Assembly: GCF_033118175.1 (NCBI RefSeq)
Contig: NC_083691.1
Location: 59,982,001 to 60,046,000 of the forward strand
Direction of reading: 5' to 3'
DNA: 64,000 nucleotides
Source: Dama dama
Lineage: Eukaryota > Chordata > Mammalia > Artiodactyla > Cervidae
Positions 43,201 through 50,181 of this stretch are shown piece by piece. Under the pieces are notes generated by a model. The model was not told the origin of the DNA and searched no databases. It saw nothing but the letters and a program-made list of their open reading frames with translations. Position 1 is the stretch's first letter, and the number at the start of each line of letters is the position of its first letter. Both the position numbers and the translations under genes were made by a program.

Positions 43201-46200
43201 AGTGGGCACCCCTGGAGGGTGAGTCCTTTGTTGCACGGTTGTTGCTCACCTGGCCATGTCTTTCCTGGCCCTTCCCTCCAGATGTCTAGTGTTTTTTTAA
43301 AGGAAGGGCTTCTATTTTACTATTACTTTTACTATTATTAATATAACCATGAGAATTTTCTCTTAATTCATTGTAACTTGTGCTAGTCTTGCCCATCCTG
43401 AAATGCAGAACCCTCCCTCCAGTTTTGGAGTAACTTTGGGATTGTTCTTCTAGTTACACTTTTGATTTGCTAATATTTCAAGATGTGCATCTGTAATTTT
43501 TAAGAAGATGACTTTGAAGTTTTCTATTTTTGCATTATCCTTGACTGTATTTTTTTATACAAGGGTTGTGCTAATTTATAACTGGTGAGCTTTCCCATCT
43601 TTTCCAGTGGTTTTTCTAAGTTTTGGTCTGTTTTGGTATCATCTGTAGAAAGTAATCCTTTTCCTTGTTTTATGGCATACTGTATTTTCCTAAATATCTT
43701 TCATATAACAAATTATAGCACCACCTAAATTGAACTGATGCTTGATCTGTGGAATAAATTTTATTGAAGATATATACTTACATGATTAATTCAAAATAGT
43801 GTTATTCCATCTCACATATTTTACTTGTTTCACAGTTCCATCGTTTACAGAAACATATATAAAGCTTTAAGAAATTACCTTCAGATGTTGTGTTACTTTG
43901 GCATTCATAGCTTCATTGAAGTCACATTGCTTTATTTTTAATTTATTTAGTAGCTTGAAGTCACAGGATAATAGGTCAGCAAATACAGCAATAGAGTGGG
44001 TACAATTATCCACCAATGAAAAGCCAGATAAAAGCTGATGTGTCAGGTTGCTTGATACTCTGTCAGTGTTGTGCAGTAAAGTTGACATAGGGACAGCTCC
44101 AGATCTGTGTGGGAAGCTTGCCCTGAGTTACCTGCTGATTCAGTGATATTATCCACCAAGCTCTTTTTTCCAAGCTACACCTTTTAGTTTGTGTCCTTAG
44201 ATCTGTGCTTTTTAGGAATTTGTGCTTTATCTTTTCAAAGAAGTAGCTTTTGGTTTTATCAGTTCTCCTTTTGTTTTTTAATTTATCTCCAGATTTGTCA
44301 TTACTTTCCTTTAAATTATGATTAGTTTTCTTGTGTATTGAATGTCTACTTTAATGTGCTAATAATATAAGCATAGAATAGTGTTTTGAAACTGTAGATC
44401 CCCTGGAATCCATTTCATATATTTTCATGGGAGAGTTTTCACACTTGTAAATTTTTACTACTTTAGCCTTTGATTAAGAGCTTGTAGGTTTTAAATTTTT
44501 TTTTTAAAGGTCAGTTTCATCAGCATGATTTTTTGTTTCTTAAACATATTTCTGACCTTGTGTGGACTTTTTGATCTTAAACTTTTTGTTTTGGTTGGTT
44601 TTAAGCCTAGAGGAGTCTTTTCTTTCTCCTCTTCTATTATGTGTTATTTCTGTGGTGATTGCTTTTTCTTCATCTATTGACTTTATTTTTGTTTCACTTT
44701 CTTTTGTTCCTTTTCTATTTCTCCTGAAAGTCATCTTCACACAGGTCTGCCAGTCACTCTGTGTCTTTTCTGTAATATCTCATACGGAAACTCCTAAGAG
44801 AAAATAAGAAACAGCTGTTTATCTGCTGCTTCCCTGTGCCTCTGACTGACATTTTATCATATTTCCTTGGGATTTTGTAATGTTTCCATTAAACCCAGAG
44901 TGGAAGCGTCCTAGGTATTGCTGCCTAGAATACAGTTGTTGATTACTGACAGACTTATCTTTATACTTTTACTGAATAAATTCTTTTTCCTGCCCCTTTA
45001 AAGCAGTGGTTTTCAATTCTCTGCTTCATATTAGAATTCCTGGGAGCTTTTTAAAGTTTGGGAGGGGTGGAACACTTGATAGGTTATGTTGGGCTCTAGG
45101 TGTGGGACCCAGGCACTGGTGTTTCATAGGAGCTGTTGGTGTGATTTTAATATGCACCCAATGTTAAGAACCATTGCTTTAGAGGAATTTTGAGATTTTC
45201 TGCCATACGTCTCAGGGTATTGGGATAACTGAAAATTTTTTTCTGCTTGGGAGTTCCTGAATTAAGTTCTTTTCGAGCCCTACACCTATGAATCAACTAG
45301 GTCTGTGCTTACTATCCTCAGGAAGCCCCCACACAATCTGGGATGGTGCTTTTGTTTCAGCATTCGTTTGCTATTTATTTGTACGACTTTTTTTTTTTTC
45401 CTGTTTTTTTTTTCTCCCCATAAACCTGTCTTAGAAGAATTTACTGTTCCATTAGACACTCATTTTGTTCTTTCTTCAAGGTGCTGAGTTTTTAACTGAT
45501 ATGTGACAATTTTTGCCTTCTCCCGAGTTTTTGTATCAGATGTAGGATTAGAGAGCAGTGGTTTGTCAGTCAGCAAAGCGATGAAGAGTTGAGAGGTTTC
45601 TTTCTTCTAAGATGGTGGGGAATGTATTAATATTAGCAGGCTGGGTTGTCACAGTTGAGATGTGGAAAAAACAGCATTTAGTGTTCACCTTCTCTAGGGT
45701 TTGAGGGAGAGAAAAGTCTTTGTTCCTCTGCATAGGAGTGGGGAGCCTTTTCACCCATTAAGCCTGGTGTTGCTTGAGAGAGGGTGGGGTGGGGGTGGCA
45801 TCAGTGAGCTGCTCCTGGGGCCACCAGTGCCACCTGGGCAAGAAGTTGAAGCTCTCACTCCAGTTACCTTAGAAAAGAGCTGAGGTGGAGAAGTTACCAA
45901 CTTGTATTCAATCTGCTTTGAAAGTAGCAGATTTGGCCTCTTGGAGAACATTTTTAGGCACTAAAGTTACTTTTTTCATGTGATAGAATGTTTTATGAAA
46001 TAAACTACCCTTGGAGCTGAGCTGGGTTTTCAGGTTTCAAAGGATGTACTTTGAATGAAGAACCTGCTTATTACTGAAAGTTCAGTGTCACGAAGACCTA
46101 AGGCTTAGGCAACCCTGTCTGTACACCCAGGCATAAATGTTACTACACATCCTTTGTGCTCACTGCTTAAGCTTAACTTGCCAGAATACAGTTTTAAGCA

Positions 46201-48573
46201 TTTTAATTAGAAGTCTGTCACATCGTTGGAAATTAGATTCATTCATAAAGTACTCTAATGGGAATTAAAAGCTTATTAAAATAGATATCACTGTTTAAAT
46301 ATCCTAATTTATTCATCAGATAAAAATTTCCAGTGGGCAAATACTGGAGCAGCGGTGTTTGGATCACAGTCAACCAGTAAAGTTGGCGAAGCTGAAGATG
46401 GTAGTGATGAAGAGGTAGTTCATAATGAAGATATCCATTTTGAACCAATAGTGTCACTACCAGAGGTAAATATTAAAGAGTAAAAACCTTATACTAACTA
46501 ACTTCACTTTTTTTTTTTTTTTTCTTCTAACTTCACATTTTAAAACTTAAAACTTGACATGGGCTTGATTTGTAGGGCTGACCTTTGTTTGACCAACTTC
46601 TTTCAGAACATTGACTGTTGCAAATGGAAGCTTTTTATTGCAAGTTCAATCTTAAAATGTAAATCGTCCTTGTAAAAAAATTTACATACAAATGTTATTT
46701 GGTAAATTCTGTGTGAAATTGTTGGGAAGAATTTAATTTTTTCCTGTTAGTTTTTAATAACATAATTGAAGGGGCAAAAAATTAAAAACCCATTTAAGCT
46801 CACATTTGCCACAGTCCTTTCAATAAAAAGTATATTGTACTTTTTCTAGACAAGAATGTTATTTTAGGCAAATTATTTTTAACAGTTTCAGCCTCAATCA
46901 GTAGATAGTATTTTTCTCGAAGAACAAGATTTTTTTTTAAACCTCTTCTTCCTATAAAAGATTGTATTTGACTTCCAAAAAGAGGAAGAATGTTAATAAG
47001 TACAAAGAAAACATTTAATGACAAATCTTTCCTGCCTCATCCACATCTGCTGTATTAGTAACCCTAGGATGTTAACTCTTTTCAAATTCTGTTCATGTCA
47101 GTGTGTTAAGGAATTTGGATCTTTGGAATTTGTTAAGAGTATGTTATAAGTAGCAGCTTATAGGTAATTTCATCTCCTGTCACAGGTAGAAGTAAAATCT
47201 GGAGAAGAAGATGAAGAAATTTTATTTAAAGAGAGAGCCAAACTTTACAGGTGGGATCGAGAGGCCAGTCAGTGGAAGGAGCGTGGGGTTGGAGACATGA
47301 AGATCCTCTGGCACACTGTGAAGAATTACTACCGGATTCTGATGAGAAGAGACCAGGTGTTCAAAGTGTGTGCGAACCACGTCATCACCAAGACGATGGA
47401 ACTGAAACCCTTGAATGTTTCCAACAACGCTTTAGTTTGGACTGCCTCAGATTATGCTGGTGAGCTCTGCACTCAGTGATACTTTCTAGTTTTTTTACTT
47501 TTCTACATTGACAACAAATATATAAAACAATTTTTTAACAGTTATTTTAACACTGAGGTCACTGTGTTGTTTGTTGTTTAACAGACGGAGAAGCCAAAGT
47601 GGAACAGCTTGCAGTGAGATTTAAAACTAAAGAAATGGCTGATTGTTTCAAGAAAAAATTTGAAGAATGTCAACAGAATTTATTGAAACCCCAGAAAGGA
47701 CAGTTATCACTGACAGCAGAGTTCTCAAAGGAGACAAATCCTGTGGTGTTTTTTGACATTTGTGCAGATGATGAGCCCCTGGGACGTATAACCATGGAAT
47801 TATTTTCAAACATTGTTCCTAAAACTGCTGAGAACTTCAGAGCACTGTGTACTGGAGAGAAGGGCTTTGGTTTCAAGAGCTCCATATTTCACAGAGTGAT
47901 TCCAGATTTTGTTTGCCAAGTAAGTCTTTAAGTGTGCATCACAATAGGGTTTAGACAAGTGTGAGTGTGGGAAATCTGAGTGTTTTTCCTTACCTGTAAT
48001 TGTAGACTTTAGCTTTTCCACACCTCCAGCTTCTATCCCCACAAGAACTTGCAGCCTAAAAGCGTTCATATTTCTAATGCCTTGAACCTGATAGAAATTA
48101 AGGGTGGGAAAAGATCTTTTCATTTTTGTTTCCTTTCACAGATTTCTTAGTTTTCAAACTACATTCTCAGAGAAGCTGGGTATTTAGGACCTACCCTTCA
48201 GTGGTTAGTTCTGTATGTATTTTAATGTTTTATTTGGGATTCCTGTTAATTGAAATCTTTTTTTCAGGGGGGAGATATCACAAAACATGATGGAACAGGA
48301 GGACGGTCTATTTATGGAGATAAATTTGAAGATGAAAATTTTGATGTGAAACATACAGGTCCTGGTTTACTATCGATGGCCAGTCGAGGCCAGAACGCCA
48401 ATAATTCTCAATTTTTCATAATACTGAAAAAAGCAGAACATTTGGACTTTAAGCATGTAGTATTTGGGTTTGTTAAAGATGGTATGGATACTGTGAAAAA
48501 GATTGAATCATTTGGTTCTCCTCAAGGGTCTGTTAGTCGAAGAATTATCATCACAGAATGTGGACAGATATAA
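3991..48573 (+). CDS. RANBP2: RANBP2 (Nup358), exons 2-29, 5' incomplete
   Basis: Giant nucleoporin of the cytoplasmic filaments of the nuclear pore complex. It binds Ran through four Ran-binding domains, anchors SUMO-modified RanGAP1 with Ubc9, acts as a SUMO E3 ligase, and binds dynein-adaptor and kinesin proteins. I found 28 exons with GT-AG borders whose phases agree throughout; together they give 9030 coding bases including the stop, about 3009 residues. Exon 1, with the initiator Met and roughly 24 residues, must lie upstream. Human RANBP2 is 3224 residues; the shortfall of about 190 residues is mostly in the zinc-finger cluster. Domain order: TPR/alpha-helical N terminus (exons 2-17), FG-rich linker, RanBD1, zinc fingers, RanBD2, motor-binding segment, RanBD3 (all exon 20), IR1-M-IR2 (exons 21-23), RanBD4 (exons 26-28), cyclophilin (exons 28-29). 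Family identity rests on remembered human protein; exon numbers are inferred from it. Confidence 0.97.
4059..5089. other. RANBP2 intron 2, left part
   Basis: Unique AT-rich sequence with an A-rich tract at about 4819-4852. No exon-like segment. Confidence 0.6.
5090..5925 (+). repeat. TG/GTCGAC minisatellite in RANBP2 intron 2
   Basis: Tandem boxes TAGGTGCT(G/A)TCGACT separated alternately by TTGTGTC and by (TG)n runs of varying length; two boxes form a unit of about 44-50 bp. About 22 exact GTCGAC (SalI) sites occur, with some ATCGAC and GTTGAC variants. The left edge is more diverged. Frames through it are artefacts. Confidence 0.93.
6113..6224 (+). CDS. RANBP2: RANBP2 exon 3
   Basis: Acceptor gaacag, donor gtaaac. 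The first base completes the codon split at exon 2. Encodes YISTYINVQERDPKAHRF followed by a helix ending ECYK. This is the TPR motif region, which in the human protein forms the N-terminal helical domain. Confidence 0.95.
6225..6702. other. RANBP2 intron 3
   Basis: AT-rich, with a pyrimidine stretch near 6480-6515. No feature found. Confidence 0.6.
6703..6855 (+). CDS. RANBP2: RANBP2 exon 4
   Basis: Acceptor ggtatcag, donor gtaaaa; 51 whole codons, phase 0 at both ends. Encodes RSVELNPTQKDLVLKIAEL through to AIYKLK, a canonical TPR (asparagine-proline at the helix turn). The frame runs on into the intron to a stop near 6966, but that tail is lysine-rich intron sequence. Confidence 0.95.
7600..7682 (-). 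repeat. tRNA-derived artiodactyl SINE fragment
   Basis: Antisense core: ccaaccagggattgaaacc followed by agggcccctgcagg. The rest of intron 4 to its left (6856-7599) shows nothing nameable. Confidence 0.6.
7745..8320 (-). repeat. Old L1 3' end, antisense
   Basis: Starts tttttattgaaataattata and continues as a diverged L1 3' UTR; a relative lies at 56040-56160. Confidence 0.55.
8321..10291. other. RANBP2 intron 4, right part
   Basis: No exon-like segment. A moderately GC-rich stretch at 9000-10230 carries antisense open frames of 70-157 codons, but they have no family resemblance and no splice context. Confidence 0.55.
10292..10522 (+). CDS. RANBP2: RANBP2 exon 5
   Basis: Acceptor aaatag, donor gtaggt; 77 codons, phase 0/0. 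Encodes EQLLDCKGEDGWNKLFDLI, then a TPR-like helix pair with VNIRLVELYRS. Closely matches the human protein from memory. Confidence 0.95.
10523..10847. other. RANBP2 intron 5
   Basis: 325 bp, no feature seen. Confidence 0.6.
10848..10993 (+). CDS. RANBP2: RANBP2 exon 6
   Basis: Acceptor actacag, donor gtaggc; phase 0 in, phase 2 out (AG/T serine). Encodes EYLESSQCLESDKNNW through ESRELLE, a helical segment. Confidence 0.95.
10994..12456. other. RANBP2 intron 6
   Basis: Unique sequence, AT-rich after 11700. A GC-richer patch at 11380-11540 gives an 86-codon frame with no recognisable product. Confidence 0.55.
12457..12649 (+). CDS. RANBP2: RANBP2 exon 7
   Basis: Acceptor attccag, donor gtaatc; phase 2 in, 0 out. 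Encodes FDSALQSVKFCAGGNED and GHFYMHAGSLLLKMG. It reads QHSDVQW where I recall QHSSNVQW in human, a one-residue difference. Confidence 0.95.
12650..13769. other. RANBP2 intron 7, left part
   Basis: AT-rich, no recognisable element. A 120-codon frame at 12881-13243 has the hydrophobic composition typical of AT-rich intron sequence and no homology that I know. Confidence 0.5.
13770..14045 (-). repeat. L1 3' UTR fragment, antisense
   Basis: Recognised by attgaagtattgttgatgta, the acaggtatgtagtacagtg segment and the gtaaccactagtctctgttc segment common to L1 3' ends in artiodactyls. Confidence 0.7.
14490..14700. repeat. Old L1-like fragment
   Basis: Resembles an old L1 end: attgccaaatttccagtctc followed by gaggttgtaccaaattatac. 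The rest of intron 7 (14046-14489, 14701-15347) shows nothing else nameable. Confidence 0.45.
15348..15435 (+). CDS. RANBP2: RANBP2 exon 8
   Basis: Acceptor tgattag, donor gtactg; phase 0 in, 1 out. Encodes VPRPKTKLIKGESGQ through DRLSQS, matching the human order before GHMLLNLSR. Confidence 0.93.
15436..17171. other. RANBP2 intron 8 with antisense L1 (about 16375-16720)
   Basis: 16375-16720 resembles an antisense L1 3' UTR (tgtaaaattcacataatgat, taagtgtacagtttagtggt). The flanks hold no recognisable element. Confidence 0.6.
17172..17381 (+). CDS. RANBP2: RANBP2 exon 9
   Basis: Acceptor tttttcag, donor gtaagt; phase 1/1. Encodes GHMLLNLSRDKQDFLKEV, then an acidic stretch with FLGNDDIGSIDVQEPD, ending ARYDV. 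Confidence 0.95.
17978..18595 (-). repeat. Young ruminant L1, antisense 3' part
   Basis: Little-diverged antisense L1: the 3' UTR comes first (cacgtattccccttcccgat, gtgcaccaggcccgagcac), then ORF2 end sequence (gagtaatattccatggtgta, ctattataaacagtgctgcg). A T-rich run at 17990-18030 corresponds to its poly(A) tail. 5' truncated. The remaining flanks of intron 9 (17382-17977, 18596-18855) show nothing else. Confidence 0.85.
18856..19037 (+). CDS. RANBP2: RANBP2 exon 10
   Basis: Acceptor tctttcag, donor gtaagc; phase 1 in, 0 out. Encodes GAIRAHNGSLQHLTWLGL through ESICILDLE. Confidence 0.95.
19121..19296 (+). CDS. RANBP2: RANBP2 exon 11
   Basis: Acceptor taaatag, donor gtaagt; phase 0 in, 2 out. 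Encodes VFLLGVIYTSHLQLKEK through LIHRKAV. The preceding intron is only 83 bp. Confidence 0.95.
19458..19581 (+). CDS. RANBP2: RANBP2 exon 12
   Basis: Acceptor tttttag, donor gtgagt; phase 2 in, 0 out. Encodes PGTSAKLRLLVQRDINTL through HWAKCLQKT, part of the helical N-terminal domain. Confidence 0.95.
19582..20176. other. RANBP2 intron 12
   Basis: 595 bp, no recognisable element. Confidence 0.6.
20177..20338 (+). CDS. RANBP2: RANBP2 exon 13
   Basis: Acceptor attttag, donor gtaatg; 54 codons. Encodes GCDLKSFYDQREYIGRSV through FRHFHSADIQ. Confidence 0.95.
20606..20743 (+). CDS. RANBP2: RANBP2 exon 14
   Basis: Acceptor tgtttag, donor gtaagt; 46 codons. Encodes ACEIGEYEDEAHVTFAML through YWNLAL. 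Confidence 0.95.
20820..20966 (+). CDS. RANBP2: RANBP2 exon 15
   Basis: Acceptor gtgtatag, donor gtaagt; 49 codons. Encodes LFHRKAEDIDNDVLSSEE through NLSVVKK. The 76-bp intron before it is the shortest seen in the gene here. Confidence 0.95.
20967..21811. other. RANBP2 intron 15
   Basis: 845 bp. A short (TG)n run is at about 21127-21145; otherwise nothing seen. Confidence 0.6.
21812..21991 (+). CDS. RANBP2: RANBP2 exon 16
   Basis: Acceptor atttctag, donor gtaagt; 60 codons. Encodes LPVTLESVKEMLNLVMQE, then a serine/proline-rich segment ending SPSPNRSYK with several S/T-P sites. Confidence 0.95.
22073..22156 (+). CDS. RANBP2: RANBP2 exon 17
   Basis: Acceptor tttttcag, donor gtaaat; 28 codons. 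Encodes YSPKTPPQWAEDQN through QVEAIK. The intron before it is 81 bp. Confidence 0.95.
22157..23290. other. RANBP2 intron 17, left part
   Basis: AT-rich, no recognisable element or exon-like segment. Confidence 0.55.
23297..23415 (-). repeat. tRNA-derived artiodactyl SINE, antisense
   Basis: Contains ccagggattggacccagggc then an 'actagactgccaaggaa' end, the antisense form of the family's start. Confidence 0.75.
23583..23711 (-). repeat. tRNA-derived artiodactyl SINE, antisense
   Basis: Ends with gcaccactagggaagtcct and contains cccctgcattggcaggcaaa, both hallmarks of the antisense SINE. Sits in RANBP2 intron 17. Confidence 0.85.
24005..24140 (+). CDS. RANBP2: RANBP2 exon 18
   Basis: Acceptor ccaacag, donor gtgagt; phase 0 in, 1 out. 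Encodes KEMQELKLNTSSSGSPHR through FHGAPLT. Confidence 0.95.
24141..27401. other. RANBP2 intron 18
   Basis: About 25780-26250 looks like an old L1 3' segment (tgctgtgaacacaatcctag, ggaattgctttcctgaaaaa). A weak exon-like segment at 24941-25014 is out of phase. No other recognisable element. Confidence 0.5.
27402..27496 (+). CDS. RANBP2: RANBP2 exon 19
   Basis: Preceded by a long T-rich tract and tag; donor gtaaca. Phase 1 in, 0 out. Encodes VATTGHSVCYSQSPAYN through NVTPTK. Confidence 0.94.
27497..28311. other. RANBP2 intron 19
   Basis: 815 bp with a short (CAT)n microsatellite at about 28010-28030. Nothing else seen. Confidence 0.6.
28312..32905 (+). CDS. RANBP2: RANBP2 exon 20, giant exon: RanBD1-3, zinc fingers, motor-binding region
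   Basis: 4594 bp, phase 0 in and 1 out; acceptor tttttccag, donor gtaagc. Order along the exon: proline/FG-type linker; RanBD1 at about 29100-29515 (HFEPVVPLPDK, then WKERGIGNVKIL and RREQVLKICANH); five RanBP2-type zinc-finger modules between 29650 and 30465; FG/FKFG-rich linker; RanBD2 at about 31080-31495; motor-binding segment with LEWDNYDL at 31717-31740, the kind of W-acidic/BICD2-binding region known from human; RanBD3 at about 31970-32375; a final FG-containing linker. Each full finger shows C-X2-C-X10-C-X2-C after W-D or W-H. The fourth module has lost one cysteine. Human has eight fingers, so this cluster is contracted. Read without splicing, the frame continues only to a stop at 32926-32928. 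Confidence 0.97.
32906..35529. other. RANBP2 intron 20
   Basis: Carries the candidate cassette exon at 33439-33516 and a (GT)n microsatellite at about 34208-34234. The rest is unique sequence with no recognisable element. Confidence 0.65.
33439..33516 (+). other. Candidate 78-bp cassette exon in RANBP2 intron 20
   Basis: Pyrimidine-rich acceptor ttttctag and donor gtacag bound a 78-bp open segment. Both neighbours are phase 1, and read in that phase it has no stop and encodes GFNFSLFKSNPMAFWTST and further S/P-rich residues. Inclusion would add 26 residues between the last FG linker and IR1. The canonical human protein as I recall it lacks this segment. Alternatives: a decayed or chance exon. 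Confidence 0.5.
35530..35700 (+). CDS. RANBP2: RANBP2 exon 21: IR1 of the SUMO E3 core
   Basis: Acceptor cttatag, donor gtgagt; phase 1/1. Encodes VEERKKPEDLPSDDDVL, then IVYELTP. The hydrophobic DVLIVYE next to acidic residues is the IR1 SUMO-interacting motif, followed by the LPPTFFCY block that is repeated in IR2 (exon 23). Confidence 0.95.
35701..36310. other. RANBP2 intron 21
   Basis: 610 bp, no recognisable element. The following intron 22 (36404-36700) is likewise empty. Confidence 0.6.
36311..36403 (+). CDS. RANBP2: RANBP2 exon 22: middle (M) segment of the E3 core
   Basis: Acceptor tttaag, donor gtatgt; phase 1/1. Encodes DEDFDTAVKKLNGKLYLDD through EENLT, the linker between IR1 and IR2. 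Confidence 0.94.
36701..36879 (+). CDS. RANBP2: RANBP2 exon 23: IR2 of the SUMO E3 core
   Basis: Acceptor attttcag, donor gtaaga; phase 1 in, 0 out. Encodes DNEKECVIVWEKKPTVEE (SUMO-interacting motif VIVWE), then LKLPPTFFCGVCSDTDED, and ends VQEAQ. Parallel in layout to exon 21, as expected for internal repeats. Confidence 0.95.
36880..38659. other. RANBP2 intron 23, left part
   Basis: Unique AT-rich sequence, no feature recognised. Confidence 0.5.
38660..40830 (-). repeat. Series of antisense L1 fragments in RANBP2 intron 23
   Basis: Two 3'-UTR-like pieces (about 38660-39050 and 39250-39530) are followed by sequence of L1 type at 39770-40000 and 40490-40680, each with 'taattccattat...gtatgattt/gtataattt' and 'cacttgagaggaatgta'-like blocks. 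All frames are broken. Confidence 0.55.
40831..42016. other. GC-richer unclassified segment of RANBP2 intron 23
   Basis: 40831-41880 is more GC-rich than the flanks and holds overlapping open frames of up to 159 codons with no family resemblance. It may be the 5' end of an old L1 or another retroelement; I cannot classify it. Confidence 0.4.
42017..42221 (+). CDS. RANBP2: RANBP2 exon 24
   Basis: Acceptor tttgcag, donor gtaaaa; phase 0 in, 1 out. Encodes KSQDKNIASSADGMCTDD through KPVDLSTRKENDGD. This linker diverges more from the human protein than its neighbours but the PVDLSTRKE block is kept. Confidence 0.94.
42358..42641 (-). repeat. Bov-A2-type dimeric SINE, antisense
   Basis: Two tandem antisense monomers: ctaagtcacttcagttgtgt...ggagtgggttgccattttct and gtcgctcagtcatgtctgat...ggagtgggttgccattgcct, with the same internal ccaggcaagaatac/ccaggcaagagtac block. 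Starts with a (GCT)n-like run. Little diverged. Confidence 0.93.
42642..43055. other. RANBP2 intron 24, right part
   Basis: No recognisable element after the SINE. Confidence 0.6.
43056..43157 (+). CDS. RANBP2: RANBP2 exon 25, FG segment
   Basis: Acceptor tttgccag, donor gtaaga; phase 1/1. Encodes VESKTVAFGFGSGTGLSF through DFAFGSK, with three FG-type dipeptides before RanBD4. Confidence 0.95.
43158..46319. other. RANBP2 intron 25 with antisense L1-like stretch (about 43480-44810)
   Basis: 43480-44810 is T-rich and reads like antisense old L1 ORF2 (cttttcaaagaagtagcttttgg and nearby). The remainder shows no element that I can name. Confidence 0.45.
46320..46465 (+). CDS. RANBP2: RANBP2 exon 26: start of RanBD4
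   Basis: Acceptor ttcatcag, donor gtaaat; phase 1 in, 0 out. Encodes DKNFQWANTGAAVFGSQ, an acidic stretch, then HFEPIVSLPE, the opening strand of the fourth Ran-binding domain. Confidence 0.95.
46466..47185. other. RANBP2 intron 26
   Basis: AT-rich with a T-run near 46509-46523. No feature recognised. Confidence 0.6.
47186..47459 (+). CDS. RANBP2: RANBP2 exon 27: core of RanBD4
   Basis: Acceptor gtcacag, donor gtgagc; phase 0 in, 1 out. Encodes VEVKSGEEDEEILFKERA, WKERGVGDMKILWH, RRDQVFKVCANH and ALVWTASDYA, the conserved blocks shared with RanBD1-3. Confidence 0.96.
47585..47919 (+). CDS. RANBP2: RANBP2 exon 28: end of RanBD4 and start of cyclophilin domain
   Basis: Acceptor tttaacag, donor gtaagt; phase 1 in, 0 out. 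RanBD4 ends about FEECQQN; the cyclophilin fold begins at NPVVFFDICADDEPLGRI and runs through GEKGFGFKSSIFHRVIPDF. The arginine and phenylalanine of FHRVIPDF match catalytic-site positions in cyclophilin A. Confidence 0.96.
47920..48267. other. RANBP2 intron 28
   Basis: 348 bp, no recognisable element. Confidence 0.6.
48268..48573 (+). CDS. RANBP2: RANBP2 exon 29: end of cyclophilin domain and stop
   Basis: Acceptor tttttcag; 101 codons plus TAA. Begins GGDITKHDGTGGRSIYGD, includes the QFF strand and KHVVFGFVKDGMD, and ends ITECGQI. The tryptophan of cyclophilin A that helps bind cyclosporin is histidine here (AEHLDFKH), as I recall for human RANBP2. Confidence 0.97.
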   Translation, partial: GGDITKHDGTGGRSIYGDKFEDENFDVKHTGPGLLSMASRGQNANNSQFFIILKKAEHLDFKHVVFGFVKDGMDTVKKIESFGSPQGSVSRRIIITECGQI

Positions 48574-49440
48574 AATCATTGTTTTCCATAGTAAATTTTA
48601 CCTGTATAAAAGTTGAATTGAGGCCTAGCTGTTTTGACAACATGGTAATTATGTTCAGCTTTTGAAAATGGACGTTTCCAATGTACAAATGTAAAATTGC
48701 AGCTTATAGCTGTTGTCACTTTCTAATGTGTTATAATTGACCTTGCATGGTGTGAAATAAAAGTTTAAACACTGGTGTATTTTCAGGTGTACTTGTGTTT
48801 ATGTACTCCTGACATATTTGTATTAAAATGGAATACTAATCTTGTTAAAAGCAATAGACCTTCTCAAACTATTGAAAGAATATGATATATGCAATTTAAT
48901 TTTAGTTCCTTTTAAGATATTAGACTTCCTGCATGGATATACTTACTATTTGAATAAAGGGACCATGACTTGGATAATTTTTATTTCAGATTTGGACTAT
49001 ATTTGGTAATTTTAACTATTGGTGTGTTCAGTTATGAACAGAGATTCACTTGTAAATGGGTAGAGCCACAAAGGGCAGAGACTTAACCAAAGTGCTCTTC
49101 TATAAATTCTTGCACCTCCTGTATAGTTAAATTATCTTTTAAGCAGAGTACCTTCTTTCCTTAAAATGATATGTAGCTTCCTGTGCCCTTTCAACGGTAT
49201 TAAATTAATTTTTACATTTTAAGTTGAGTAATTAGATTTTTAAAAAAACCTTTCTGTCATCTGTTTCTACTACCTCAAACTGCATTGGTTCTGATAGAAC
49301 TTGAATTTTTCCTTGCAGTTATTGTGATAAAGTATGAGTATTTTAAACAGGTCTATACCATGTTCTTTGGTTAAAAATTTGCTTTATACTAGATTGTTGC
49401 AGTACCTTTTTCTGGTGAATTTTGTAGCAAAAATAAAGTG
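48574..49440 (+). promoter_or_regulatory. RANBP2: RANBP2 3' UTR with three candidate poly(A) signals
   Basis: AT-rich sequence after the stop codon. AATAAA hexamers are at 48756-48761, 48953-48958 and 49432-49437. The first, 183 bases after the stop, is followed by a GT-rich stretch (gtgtacttgtgtttatg) typical of a downstream element, so it is the best single candidate. Use of the distal sites is inference. Confidence 0.75.
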
Positions 49441-49823
49441 ACAATTGTTAACAGCCATGATATTTAAAAAATTCATTACTTGTGCATCTAATCGTTTGTT
49501 CATTCTGGAACCAAAGAGAGAATAATTAAATATCTGTAAACTCAGACTGCCACCTAATTACCAGAGCTCCCAAGGAAAGAACTGTTTTCAAGGGGGGTAT
49601 ATACTGAACACTTACTTGGAAATAGATAGTGGAAAAAGTTGGACAAGAGGGACGCTCTCGTCAGCTTACTCAGTGTAGGACCTTGGAGTCCCCCGAGCAC
49701 GTTGTGCACGTCGCAGGCCCTGCCGGAGTTGCAGGGCTCTCTCGCGCTGTTTGGGGTCTGGAGACAGGCTGTCCTGGGCCAGCACCTGCTCAACGCCCGA
49801 GGTGGGGTCCGCGTGCGGGGCGC
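49441..49823. other. Intergenic spacer RANBP2-CCDC138, left part
   Basis: Changes from AT-rich to GC-rich at about 49670. No coding exon recognised; the long frames on both strands to the right come from the tandem repeat. Confidence 0.6.
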
Positions 49824-50181
49824 GATGGACTCCCTGACCCCCGACTCTGTGTGTCTGTGTGTCTGTGTGTGTCTCTGTGTCTGTATGTGTGTGTGTGTGT
49901 TGCGGGGCTGGTGGGGCGAGGGGGTGGTGCGTGCGCGGTGGACTCCCTGACCCCCGACTGTGTGTGTGTGTCTGTGTGTGTGTGTGAGAGAGTCTGTGTC
50001 TGTGTCTCTGTGTGTCTGTGTGTGTGTTGCGGGGCTGGTGGGGCGGGGGGGTGGTGCGTGCGCGGTGGACTCCCTGACCCCCGACTGTGTGTGTGTGTCT
50101 GTGTGTGTGTGTGTCTGTCTGTGTGTGTGTGTGTGTGTTGCGGGGCTGGTGGGGCGGGGGGGTGGTGCGTGCGCGCCGGTC
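49824..50181 (+). repeat. GC-rich/TG-rich tandem repeat upstream of CCDC138
   Basis: Three tandem units of about 113-127 bp, each made of GGACTCCCTGACCCCCGACT, a TG/TCTG run of varying length, and a GC-rich end GCGGGGCTGGTGGGGCG then GTGGTGCGTGCGCG. The alternating purine-pyrimidine runs favour Z-DNA; the G-rich strand carries runs of G. Apparent proteins rich in Cys-Val or Thr-His are repeat translations. Confidence 0.9.
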
